DNA of 64,000 nt from Burkholderiaceae bacterium (GTDB lineage: Bacteria; Pseudomonadota; Gammaproteobacteria; Burkholderiales; Burkholderiaceae_E), in contig JAJPES010000008.1 in NCBI GenBank assembly GCA_021166725.1, forward strand, positions 1 through 64,000, given 5' to 3'. Positions 23,588-32,352 of this stretch are shown piece after piece. Every line of letters begins with the position of its first letter. The stretch's first letter is position 1. The notes below the pieces were generated by a model that was not told where the DNA came from, made no database searches, and worked only from the letters and a program-made list of their open reading frames with translations. The position numbers and the translations under genes were made by a program.

Positions 23588-24898
23588 GTGAAACATGTCG
23601 CCATCGTCGGCAGCGGTCCGGCCGGCTGCTATCTCGCCGACCAGCTGCTTCGCCTCGTGCCCGATGCACGAGTGGACATCGTCGAGCGCCTTCCGGTTCC
23701 CTTCGGCCTCGTGCGCTACGGCGTCGCGCCCGATCACCAGGGAACGAAGGCCGTCGCGCGACTGCTCGATCGCGTGCTCGCGCGCGACCGGCTGCGTTTC
23801 TTCGGCAATGTCGAGGTCGGCCGCGACGTGCGCCTGGACGAGTTGAGGGAACTCTACGACGCGGTAGTGCTCGCCACCGGCGCGCCGCGTGATCGCCGAC
23901 TCGGCATTCCCGGGGAGTCGCTGCCCGGCGTGATCGGTTCGGCTTCGTTCGTCGGCTGGTACAACGGCCATCCCGACTGCGCTGCGCCGCCGCTGCTCGA
24001 TGTGCGTGAAGCGGTGGTCATCGGCAACGGCAACGTCGCGATCGACGTGGCGCGCGTGCTCGCGAAGAACGCGGCCGAACTCGCCGGCTCGGACCTGTCG
24101 CCGCACGTGCACGAGCGGCTTCTGGCACAGCGGATCGAGACGATCCACATCGTCGGGCGACGCGGTCCGGCAGACGCGAAGTTCACCCGGGCCGAACTCG
24201 CCGAACTGGGCAAGCTCGCCAACGCACGCCCGATCATCGCCGAGCCGCAGGCGCTTGCCGAAGCGCAGCGCGCGCTCGCCGCGGCGCACAACCCCGACAA
24301 CGCGCAGTCGCCCGAACACTCGCGGACCTCGGGCGAAGCCGCGGCGATCGTCGAAGTGCTGAGCGGTTTCGCGCAGGCGCCGGATGTACGCGAGACCGCC
24401 GTGCGTATCGTCTTTCATTTCGGTGCGACGCCGCTCGCCTTCGAGGGAGGCGAGCGTCTCGAAGCGGTGCGCTTCGCGCGCGCGGGCATCGAGCCGCTCG
24501 TGCTGCCCGCGCAACTCGCCGTCAGCTGCATCGGCTACCAGGCGATCGACTGCTGCACGGCGACGCCGAACGCGGGTGTGTTCGCAAACGAGGGCGCGTG
24601 CATCGAAGACGGACTCTTCGTCACCGGATGGGCCGGCCGCGGTCCGTCGGGCACCATTCCGACCAATCGCACCGAGGCGCAGCGCGTCGCGCAGCGCATC
24701 GTTGCCGAGCTGGACGATCACGGCCGCGGCGGCGGCGAAGCGCTCGCCGCAAGGCTCGCGGCACGCGGCGTTCGCGTGGTCGACCACGCGGGGTGGCGGC
24801 GCATCGATGCAGCCGAGCTCGCGCGTGCGGGCGCCGATCGCTGTCGGCACAAGTTCGAGTCGATCGAAGCGATGCTCGAGGCATCGAGCGCGCGCTGA
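23588..24898 (+). CDS. Ferredoxin/adrenodoxin-type NADP+ reductase (FprA-like), GTG start
   Basis: KHVAIVGSGPAGCYLADQLL, VPFGLVRYGVAPDHQGTK, VIGNGNVAIDVARVL, GWAGRGPSGTIPTNR. Confidence 0.9.
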   Translation: MKHVAIVGSGPAGCYLADQLLRLVPDARVDIVERLPVPFGLVRYGVAPDHQGTKAVARLLDRVLARDRLRFFGNVEVGRDVRLDELRELYDAVVLATGAPRDRRLGIPGESLPGVIGSASFVGWYNGHPDCAAPPLLDVREAVVIGNGNVAIDVARVLAKNAAELAGSDLSPHVHERLLAQRIETIHIVGRRGPADAKFTRAELAELGKLANARPIIAEPQALAEAQRALAAAHNPDNAQSPEHSRTSGEAAAIVEVLSGFAQAPDVRETAVRIVFHFGATPLAFEGGERLEAVRFARAGIEPLVLPAQLAVSCIGYQAIDCCTATPNAGVFANEGACIEDGLFVTGWAGRGPSGTIPTNRTEAQRVAQRIVAELDDHGRGGGEALAARLAARGVRVVDHAGWRRIDAAELARAGADRCRHKFESIEAMLEASSAR

Positions 24899-24929
24899 GC
24901 GAAGCGCGTGGAGGTGACGAACCCGGACG

Positions 24930-26531
24930 TCAACGCGTCGGACGGCTCTTCATCCGGTACATGTCCTCGTCGGCGCGCGCGAGCAGTGTGTCGATCGTGT
25001 CCTGCGGCGTTGCCTCGGCGAGTCCGACGCTGATGTCGACCTCGATGCCGGTCGCCAGTTCATGCCAGGCGAACCGGCGAACGGCGCCGCGCAGCCGCTC
25101 GCACGCCAGGCGCGCGCTTTGAAGATCGGCGTTGGCGAAGACGATCACGAATTCGTCGCCGGCCATACGTGCCGGGAGATCGCCCTGTCGCAGGTGGGCG
25201 CGCAGCAGCGCAGCGAGCGACTGCAGCACGCGGTCGCCCACCGCATGGGAATGCCGATCGTTGATCTCCTTGAAGCGGTCGACGTCGAGCAGCGCGATCG
25301 CCGGGCCTCGTCGAGCGGCGCGCGCGAGCGCGGCGGCGATGCATTGCTCGAGCTGCCGTCGGTTCGGCAGCGCCGTGAGCGGATCCTCGAGCGACCACTG
25401 TTCGAGCCGGCGCGATTCGACTTCCAATTCGCGCAACTGCTGCGAGCGATGACGCAGCTCGAGCTGGCGCTGCGCCACGCGATCGTGATGCTCGAGGCTC
25501 TCCCGGCGAATCTCGATGTCGCGTCGCGCCAGCGCGCGAAGCTCGGCGAGCGCCTCGCGGCTGCGGCCTTGCGCGTCGAGCACGTCGCTCGCCAGCATGC
25601 GGCCGGTGCGCGCGAGCTGTTCGTGCTCCACCGACAGCGCGACGTCGATCATCGCGCGCATTGAGGCCACAGCCGCCTGAAGGTCGCCTCGAGAACGCGC
25701 CACCTCGCTTTGCGCCCACATCGCGATCGCATGCAACCACGACGTGCGCGCATGCCTGGCCGCGCATGCGGCCACCCGCATCGCCTGCGAATCGGCTTGT
25801 GCGATGTCGCCGCGCCATGCGGCGGCGATGCATTCCGTGAAGGCGAGCAGCGCACCCGGCGTGGGCTCGGCATCGTTGTCGAGTCGCGCGATGTGTACGT
25901 CCTGCACCAGGCGGCGGCATGCCTGCAGCGCCTGCTCGAGCAGCGTGCCGTCGGCCGGATGGGAATACAGGTGACGTTCGATGCTGGCGCGAACGATCTC
26001 GCCGTAGCAGCGGTTCAGTCGCGACGGGAAGGTCGCCGCCTCGCCGCAACGTGCCGCGTGGTCGACCGCCTCGTCCAGCGCGTCGGCGGAGCGATCGAAG
26101 TCGCCGTTGGCGATCAACGCAATTGCGCGTGCGTTGTGCGCCGACGCCAGCAACCGCGCGTCGCCTTGCGTCTGCGCGAGCGCTGCTGCCATGATGGCGG
26201 AAGTCACCGCCAGCTCGTTGCGTCGCAGGCAGCTGGCCACGTACGAGTAGATGACGAGCGATCGCGCCTCGCCGGCAGCGTCGCCCGCCTGCTCGAAGAG
26301 GTTGACTGCCCGGTGGGCAGCACGGTGCGCACTGCGCAGCCGCGAGACGAAGGTGTCGACACGCGCGATGCGCAGCAGCGCCTCGGCCTGGCCCTGCGCG
26401 TCGCCTGCTTCGGCCGCGAGCTGCGCAGCGGCGACCGCGCAGGCGCGGGCGTGGTCGTGCTCGCCGCGGCGCAACGCGCCGTCGGCCCGCTCGAGGTGGG
26501 CGCGCGTGTCTTCGAAGCGCCGGTCGATCAA
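24930..26531 (-). CDS. Diguanylate cyclase (GGDEF) with TPR-like N-terminal region
   Basis: DPLTALPNRRQLEQ, LLDVDRFKEINDRHSHAVGDRVL, RQGDLPARMAGDEFVIVF; alpha-helical repeats upstream. Confidence 0.93.
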   Translation of the reverse strand: MIDRRFEDTRAHLERADGALRRGEHDHARACAVAAAQLAAEAGDAQGQAEALLRIARVDTFVSRLRSAHRAAHRAVNLFEQAGDAAGEARSLVIYSYVASCLRRNELAVTSAIMAAALAQTQGDARLLASAHNARAIALIANGDFDRSADALDEAVDHAARCGEAATFPSRLNRCYGEIVRASIERHLYSHPADGTLLEQALQACRRLVQDVHIARLDNDAEPTPGALLAFTECIAAAWRGDIAQADSQAMRVAACAARHARTSWLHAIAMWAQSEVARSRGDLQAAVASMRAMIDVALSVEHEQLARTGRMLASDVLDAQGRSREALAELRALARRDIEIRRESLEHHDRVAQRQLELRHRSQQLRELEVESRRLEQWSLEDPLTALPNRRQLEQCIAAALARAARRGPAIALLDVDRFKEINDRHSHAVGDRVLQSLAALLRAHLRQGDLPARMAGDEFVIVFANADLQSARLACERLRGAVRRFAWHELATGIEVDISVGLAEATPQDTIDTLLARADEDMYRMKSRPTR

Positions 26532-26571
26532 GATGACTCCCGCCTGCTTTGGTTCACCGTTCCGCTTCTAG

Positions 26572-26632
26572 CACCGCGGGGGTCACCCCGAAGGAGCGGT
26601 GTTTCACGCCCGCCATAGGCCTTTCGGCCTAT
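26572..26632 (+). other. Structured leader: nested hairpin followed by a second hairpin
   Basis: CACCGC...GCGGTG (26572-26577/26596-26601) enclosing GGGG-TCA-CCCC; ATAGGCC-TTTC-GGCCTAT (26615-26632). Confidence 0.5.
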
Positions 26633-26742
26633 TGCGGCTTCGCTGTCCGACGTGCGCCGGATTTCGGCAGCCGAGCGGCAGCCAGCCTGTACCCTTGCCC
26701 CTTCCCCTTGTACGGGCCTGCCTGCATTTGCGAGGTGCGACG

Positions 26743-28320
26743 ATGGACACGGCAAGCGATTTCCGGCTCACCTACTCGACGATGTTCGATCCGCCCCCGG
26801 AGCTGCACGAGCGCTTCGACGCGGCGCTCTCGCAGGTATCGGGCGGCCTGGGCGCCGACCACGCGATGTTCGTCGACGGCTGCGAACGACACGCCGCATC
26901 GAGCTACGAGCTTCGTTCGCCGATCGACCGCGACCGGCTGATCGGCCGTTTCGCCGCCGGGCGGACCGAGGACGTGGACGCGGCGGTGCACGCCGCGCAG
27001 CGCGCCTATCCGGGTTGGTCGCACACGCCGTGGCCCGAACGCGTGGCGACGCTGCGCCGCGTGGCGGCGCTGATCGAGCAACGCGTCTACCCGATCGCTG
27101 CGGCGATGGCGATCGAGGTGGGCAAGAACCGGATGGAGGCGCTCGGCGAAGTCCAGGAGACGGCGGACCTGTTCCGCTGGTACTGCGACCAGTTCGAGCA
27201 GAACGACGGCTTTCGCCGCCAACTGCCGCACGACCCGCTGAAGGGCTTCGTCAGCCGCAACCGGACGGCGCTGCGTCCCTACGGCGTATGGGCGGTGATC
27301 GCGCCTTTCAACTTCCCGTTCGCGCTCGCCGGCGGCCCGATCGGGGCGGCGCTGGTCGCCGGCAACACGGTCGTCTTCAAGGTCGCGAGCGCCGCTTCGC
27401 TGTGCGGCCAGCTGCTGATGAAGGCGCTGCACGACGCAGGCGTTCCGCCCGGCGTCGCCAACCTGGTCAGCGGCGCCGGCGCGCAAGCCGGCGAAGCGCT
27501 GGTCGGGCATCCGGCAGTCGCCGGGATCACCTTCACCGGGTCGTACGAAGTCGGCATGGGGATCGTGCGCCGCTTCGCTCAACAGCGCTGGCCGCGACCG
27601 TGCATCGCCGAAATGGGCGGCAAGAACGCGGCGATCGTCAGTCGCAACGCCGACCTGGAACGCGCCGCCACCGGCATCTGGCGCTCGGCCTTCGGGCTGC
27701 AGGGCCAGAAATGCTCGGCCTGCTCGCGCGTGCTCGTCGAGCGCGAGGCGGCCGCCGAATTGCGCGAGCGTCTCGTCGTGGCGGCCGAAGCGATCGCGGT
27801 GGGCGATCCCACCAAGCGAGTCAACTGGATGGGGCCCGTCATCGACGAGCGCGCCCAGGCCCGCTTTCGGCGCTGCGTCGAGCGGCTGAAGGAGGTCGGA
27901 CGCATCTACGCTGGTGGACGCGTGCTCGACGAGGGAGCGCTGGCACGCGGCTGCTTCGTCGCCCCCACCGTGGCGCAGGCGCCGCGCGACGACGCGCTGT
28001 GGCGCGACGAGCAGTTCCTGCCGCTGGTACTGGTGAGCGAGGTGGATTCGCTCGACGAGGCGATTGACGAAGCAAACCGCTCCGACTACGGACTTACGGC
28101 GGGCTTCTACGGTGCGCCCGACGAAGCGCGACGCTTCCTCGACGAGGTCGAAGCCGGCGTCGTCTACGTGAACCGCCCGCAGGGCGCGACGACCGGCGCC
28201 TGGCCCGGCTACCAGCCCTTCGGCGGCTGGAAGGCGAGCGGCACCACCGGCAAGGCGATCGGCTCGTTCTGGTACCTGCCGCTTTACCTGCGCGAGCAGT
28301 CGCAGACGATCGTCGAGTAA
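26743..28320 (+). CDS. Aldehyde dehydrogenase family (possibly 1-pyrroline-5-carboxylate dehydrogenase-like)
   Basis: VIAPFNFPFALAGGPIGAALVAGNTVVFK, FTGSYEVG, EMGGKNAAIV, GLQGQKCSACSRV, PFGGWKASGTTGKA. Confidence 0.92.
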   Translation: MDTASDFRLTYSTMFDPPPELHERFDAALSQVSGGLGADHAMFVDGCERHAASSYELRSPIDRDRLIGRFAAGRTEDVDAAVHAAQRAYPGWSHTPWPERVATLRRVAALIEQRVYPIAAAMAIEVGKNRMEALGEVQETADLFRWYCDQFEQNDGFRRQLPHDPLKGFVSRNRTALRPYGVWAVIAPFNFPFALAGGPIGAALVAGNTVVFKVASAASLCGQLLMKALHDAGVPPGVANLVSGAGAQAGEALVGHPAVAGITFTGSYEVGMGIVRRFAQQRWPRPCIAEMGGKNAAIVSRNADLERAATGIWRSAFGLQGQKCSACSRVLVEREAAAELRERLVVAAEAIAVGDPTKRVNWMGPVIDERAQARFRRCVERLKEVGRIYAGGRVLDEGALARGCFVAPTVAQAPRDDALWRDEQFLPLVLVSEVDSLDEAIDEANRSDYGLTAGFYGAPDEARRFLDEVEAGVVYVNRPQGATTGAWPGYQPFGGWKASGTTGKAIGSFWYLPLYLREQSQTIVE

Positions 28321-28381
28321 AAAAACGGGGTCAGACCACGGTTTCGCTGAAGCGAAACCGTGGTCTGACCCCGTTTTTTTA
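28318..28381. terminator. Perfect 64-bp palindrome (31-bp arms, 2-nt centre), bidirectional terminator containing both flanking stop codons
   Basis: TAAAAAAACGGGGTCAGACCACGGTTTCGCT GA AGCGAAACCGTGGTCTGACCCCGTTTTTTTA. Confidence 0.93.
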
Positions 28382-29368
28382 CAGCGGCTTGCGCAGCAGG
28401 TGGGCGATCTCGCCGACGATACCGCGACGGAAGGCCAGCACGCACAGCACGAAGATCGCGCCCTGCACGATCGTCACCCAGGCGCCGATCTGCGCGAGAT
28501 AGTTCTGCATCGTGATGATCACGGCCGCACCGACCACCGGACCGAACAGCGTGCCCAGGCCGCCGACCAGCGTCATCAGCACCACCTCGCCCGACATCGT
28601 CCAGTAGACGTCGGTGAGCGATGCGAGTTGGAAGACCAGCGCCTTGGTCGCGCCCGCCAGCCCCGACAGCGTGCCCGACAGAATGTACGCGACGAGCTTG
28701 TACCGATCGGTGTCGTAGCCGAGCGAAGTCGCGCGCGGCTCGTTCTCGCGGATCGCCTTGAGCACCTGCCCGAACGGCGAATGCACGATGCGCCAGATCA
28801 ACAGGAAGCCGCAGAAGAAGACGACGAAGACGAGCGTGTACATCGCCACCGTGTCGTTCAGGTCTACGAGGCCGAACAGCTTGCCGCGCGGTACGCCCTG
28901 GATGCCGTCTTCGCCGTGCGTGAACGGCGTCTGCAGATAGAAGAAGTAGACCATCTGCGCCAGCGCGAGCGTGATCATCGCGAAATAGATGCCCTGGCGA
29001 CGGATGGCGAGCAGTCCGGTGACCCAGCCGAGCAGGGCCGAACAGGCGGTGCCGAAGACGATCGCCAGTTCGGGCGTGAAACCCCACACCTTCGCCGCAT
29101 GCGCCGTCGCGTAGCCGGCGGTGCCGAGGAACATCGCGTGCCCGAAGGACAGCAGCCCGCCGAAGCCGATGAGCAGGTTGAATGCACACGCGAACAGCGC
29201 GAAGCACATCACCTTCATCAGGAACACCGGATAGACGGCCAGCGGCAGCAGCACGAAGATCGCCGCCATCAGCACGAGCGCGTAACGCTGGTAACTGGTG
29301 TCGGCCTGCACGTGCAGGTGCGTCTTCGCGCCGGCCGGCGGCGCGAGCGTGGTGGTGTCGTTCGCCAT
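28379..29368 (-). CDS. livM: Branched-chain amino acid ABC transporter permease (LivM)
   Basis: FNLLIGFGGLLSFGHAMFLGTAGYA, GIYFAMITLALAQM, GALGTLFGP-like VGGLGTLFGPVVGA. Confidence 0.92.
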   Translation of the reverse strand: MANDTTTLAPPAGAKTHLHVQADTSYQRYALVLMAAIFVLLPLAVYPVFLMKVMCFALFACAFNLLIGFGGLLSFGHAMFLGTAGYATAHAAKVWGFTPELAIVFGTACSALLGWVTGLLAIRRQGIYFAMITLALAQMVYFFYLQTPFTHGEDGIQGVPRGKLFGLVDLNDTVAMYTLVFVVFFCGFLLIWRIVHSPFGQVLKAIRENEPRATSLGYDTDRYKLVAYILSGTLSGLAGATKALVFQLASLTDVYWTMSGEVVLMTLVGGLGTLFGPVVGAAVIITMQNYLAQIGAWVTIVQGAIFVLCVLAFRRGIVGEIAHLLRKPL

Positions 29369-29379
29369 TAGCGCGGGAC

Positions 29380-30264
29380 CTACTTCTGCGTGCCGAACAG
29401 GCCGGCCGGCTTGATCAACAGGACGATCGCCATGATCACGAAGATCACGGTGTTCGACGCCTCGGGGTAGAAGACCTTGGTGAGTCCCTCGATCAGGCCG
29501 AGTCCGAAGCCGGTGACGATGGAACCCAGGATCGACCCCATCCCCCCGATGACGACGACGGCGAACACGACGATGATCAGGTGCTCGCCCATCTGCGGGC
29601 TGACCTGGTAGATCGGCGCGGCCATCACGCCGCCGAAGCCCGCGAGCGCCACGCCGAATCCGTAGGTGAGCGTGATCATGCGCGGCACGTTGATGCCGAA
29701 GGCCTGCACCAGCTGCGGGTTCTCGGTGGCCGCCCGCAGGTACGCGCCCAGGCGGGTGCGTTCGATCATGAACCAGGTGCCCAGGCACACGACGACCGAC
29801 GCCACAATGACCCAGGCACGGTAGTTCGGCAGGAACATGAAGCCCAGGTTCTGCGAACCGGTGAGCGCGGACGGAATCGGATACGGCTCGCCCGAGGAGC
29901 CGAACCAGTTGCGAAACAGCCCCTGGATGATCAGCGCCAGTCCGAAGGTGAGCAGCAGTCCGTACAGATGGTCGAGCTTGTAGAGCCTGGCGAGCATCGT
30001 GCGCTCGATGACCATGCCGATCGCGCCGACGATGATCGGCGCGACGAGCAGCGCCCACCAGTAGTTGATGCCCAGTCGCGACAGCAGCAGATATGCGGTG
30101 AACGCGCCCAGCATGTACAGCGCGCCGTGCGCGAAATTGATGATGTTCAGCAGGCCGAAGATCACGGCGAGGCCGAGCGACAACAGCGCGTAGAACGAAC
30201 CGTTGATCAGGCCGATCAGCAACTGTCCGAACAGCGCGACGGTCGGTATACCGAATATTTCCAT
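29380..30264 (-). CDS. livH: Branched-chain amino acid ABC transporter permease (LivH)
   Basis: GLAVIFGLLNIINFAHGALYMLGAFTAY; GGMGSILGSIVTGFGLGLIEGL. Confidence 0.94.
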   Translation of the reverse strand: MEIFGIPTVALFGQLLIGLINGSFYALLSLGLAVIFGLLNIINFAHGALYMLGAFTAYLLLSRLGINYWWALLVAPIIVGAIGMVIERTMLARLYKLDHLYGLLLTFGLALIIQGLFRNWFGSSGEPYPIPSALTGSQNLGFMFLPNYRAWVIVASVVVCLGTWFMIERTRLGAYLRAATENPQLVQAFGINVPRMITLTYGFGVALAGFGGVMAAPIYQVSPQMGEHLIIVVFAVVVIGGMGSILGSIVTGFGLGLIEGLTKVFYPEASNTVIFVIMAIVLLIKPAGLFGTQK

Positions 30265-30292
30265 CGAGTCTGCGATCGAGTGCGGAATCAGC

Positions 30293-30318
30293 CGGGGAGC
30301 CGCCTAACCGGCTCCCCG
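30293..30318 (-). terminator. Hairpin between livK and livH, possible attenuator
   Basis: CGGGGAGCCG CCTAAC CGGCTCCCCG, perfect 10-bp stem. Confidence 0.55.
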
Positions 30319-30367
30319 CGTGTCGTTGGCTGCACCCGGCAAGCCGGGCGCAGCGAGCAGGAACAGC

Positions 30368-31591
30368 TCAGGACTTCACCAGCGGGCAGCCGCCCTCGTT
30401 CAGCGGACGAAACGCCTCGTCGGCGGGGATCGTCGCACGCAGCTTGTAGTAGTCGTACGGGCCCTTCGATTCGCTGGGCTTCTTCACCTCGAACAGGTAG
30501 GCCGGGTGCAACGTGCGACCGTCGATGCGCGTCGTGCTCTTGCCGAACAGCGGATCCTGGGCGGGACGCGACTTCATCTGCGCAACGGCCTTCGTACCGT
30601 CGTCGGAGTTGATCTCGTTGACCGCCTTCAGGTAGTCGAGGATGACCGCATACACGCCGGCGTGGTCGGACGACGGGTAGATGCCCTTGTTCGCCGCGGC
30701 AAAGCGCTTCGACCATTCGCGCGTCTGGTCGTTGTGATCCCAGTAGAAGGTCTCGGTCAGCAGCAGGCCCTGCGCCTTCTCGAGCCCCAGGCCGTGCACG
30801 TCGGTGATGAACACCAGCAGGCCGGCGAGGCTCTGGCCGCCCTTGACGATGCCGAATTCGGCCGCCTGCTTGATCGAGTTGATCGTGTCGCCGCCGGCGT
30901 TCGCCAGGCCGATCACCTTGGCCTTCGACGCCTGCGCCTGCAGCAGGTACGACGAGAAGTCCTGCGTGCCGAGCGGGTGGCGCACCGCACCGAGCACCTT
31001 GCCGCCGGCCTGCTTGACGGCTTCGGCCGTGTCGCGCTCGAGCGCGTGACCGAACGCGTAGTCGGCGGTCAGGAAGAACCAGGTGTCGCCGCCGTTCTTC
31101 GTCACCGCCGTGCCGGTGCCGTGCGCGAGCATCCACGTGTCGTACAGCCAGTGCACGGTGTTCGGCGAGCACGCCTTGCCGGTGAGGTCGGAACTGCCCG
31201 GACCGGTGGCGAGGAAGGCCTTGTTCTTGTCGCGCGTGACCTGCGAGACCGCCAGCGCCACCGACGAGGTGGGCACGTCGGCGATCGCATCGACGCCGTC
31301 GGTGTCGTACCACTGGCGCGCGACGTTCGAGCCGACGTCGGGCTTGTTCTGGTGGTCGGCCGAGACGATCTCGATCTTGAACTTCGGGTTGAACTGCTTC
31401 TGGAAATCCTCGACCGCCAGCTTGGCGGCGACGACCGAACCCGGGCCGCCGATGTCGGCGTACAGGCCCGACATGTCGTTCATGACGCCGATCTTGACGA
31501 CGCCGCCGGAGACTTCGGCGTTCGCCGCACCTGCGCCGAAGGCCAGCGCCAGCGACGCGACCATGGCCGAAAACTTCATTCTGGTTTTCAT
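30368..31591 (-). CDS. livK: Branched-chain amino acid ABC transporter substrate-binding protein
   Basis: Signal peptide MKTRMKFSAMVASLALAFGAGAANA; VKIGVMNDMSGLYADIGGPGSVVAAKLAVEDF. Confidence 0.93.
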   Translation of the reverse strand: MKTRMKFSAMVASLALAFGAGAANAEVSGGVVKIGVMNDMSGLYADIGGPGSVVAAKLAVEDFQKQFNPKFKIEIVSADHQNKPDVGSNVARQWYDTDGVDAIADVPTSSVALAVSQVTRDKNKAFLATGPGSSDLTGKACSPNTVHWLYDTWMLAHGTGTAVTKNGGDTWFFLTADYAFGHALERDTAEAVKQAGGKVLGAVRHPLGTQDFSSYLLQAQASKAKVIGLANAGGDTINSIKQAAEFGIVKGGQSLAGLLVFITDVHGLGLEKAQGLLLTETFYWDHNDQTREWSKRFAAANKGIYPSSDHAGVYAVILDYLKAVNEINSDDGTKAVAQMKSRPAQDPLFGKSTTRIDGRTLHPAYLFEVKKPSESKGPYDYYKLRATIPADEAFRPLNEGGCPLVKS

Positions 31592-31635
31592 CGTTCGTCC
31601 TCCTCGTAGTGGGACCCAGTGACCGGCGGCCGCGC

Positions 31636-32352
31636 TCAGACGCCGAGATACTCGCGCAGCACGTCCATCTTCTGCTCGAGCTCGGCCGCGTCGACGCGCT
31701 CGACGATGCGACCGTGCTCCATCACAAAGAACCGGTCGGCCAGCGGCGCCGCGAACCGGAAATTCTGCTCCACCATGACGATGGTGAACCCCTTTTCGCG
31801 CAGCATGCGGATCATCCGTGCCAGGCTCTGCACGATGACCGGCGCGAGCCCTTCGGAAATCTCGTCCAGCAGCAGCATCTTCGCACCGGTACGCAGGATG
31901 CGCGCCACGGCCAGCATCTGCTGCTCGCCGCCCGACAGCCGCGTGCCCTGGCTGTTGCGCCGCTCGGCGAGGTTGGGGAACATCTCGTAGATCTCGTCCA
32001 GGCTCATGCCGCCCGAGCCGGTCTGCGGCGGCAGCAGCAGGTTCTCCTCGCACGAGAGGCTGGCGAAGATGCCGCGCTCCTCGGGGCAGTAGCCGATGCC
32101 CAGCCGGGCGATCGCGTGCGGCGGCAGGTTCACCGCCTCGACGCCCTTGATGCGGATCGACCCGACGCGCCGGCCGACCAGTCCGAGGATCGACTTCAGC
32201 GTTGTGGTGCGCCCGGCGCCGTTGCGCCCGAGCAGCGTGACCACCTCGCCGCCGTTCACGACGAGATCGACGCCGTGCAGGATGTGCGACTCGCCGTAGA
32301 ACGCGTGCAGGTCGGAGATGCGCAGGAATTCGACGCCGCGCTCAGTGACCAT
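31636..32352 (-). CDS. livF: Branched-chain amino acid ABC transporter ATP-binding protein (LivF)
   Basis: LHAFYGESHILHGVDL, LLGRNGAGRTTTLK, LSGGEQQMLAVARIL, LLLDEISEGLAP. Confidence 0.93.
   Translation of the reverse strand: MVTERGVEFLRISDLHAFYGESHILHGVDLVVNGGEVVTLLGRNGAGRTTTLKSILGLVGRRVGSIRIKGVEAVNLPPHAIARLGIGYCPEERGIFASLSCEENLLLPPQTGSGGMSLDEIYEMFPNLAERRNSQGTRLSGGEQQMLAVARILRTGAKMLLLDEISEGLAPVIVQSLARMIRMLREKGFTIVMVEQNFRFAAPLADRFFVMEHGRIVERVDAAELEQKMDVLREYLGV

Noticed and set aside
26572-26632. Glycine riboswitch suggested by the string CCGAAGGAGC
   Set aside because: The conserved 3' part (CTCTCAGGCAAA-like) and tandem aptamer layout are absent, and the downstream gene is not a glycine gene; kept only as an unclassified structured leader.
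28318-28381. End of an insertion sequence or MITE
   Set aside because: No transposase or target-site duplication is visible, and both flanking genes are intact with the palindrome exactly filling the gap; a terminator/REP-type explanation fits better.
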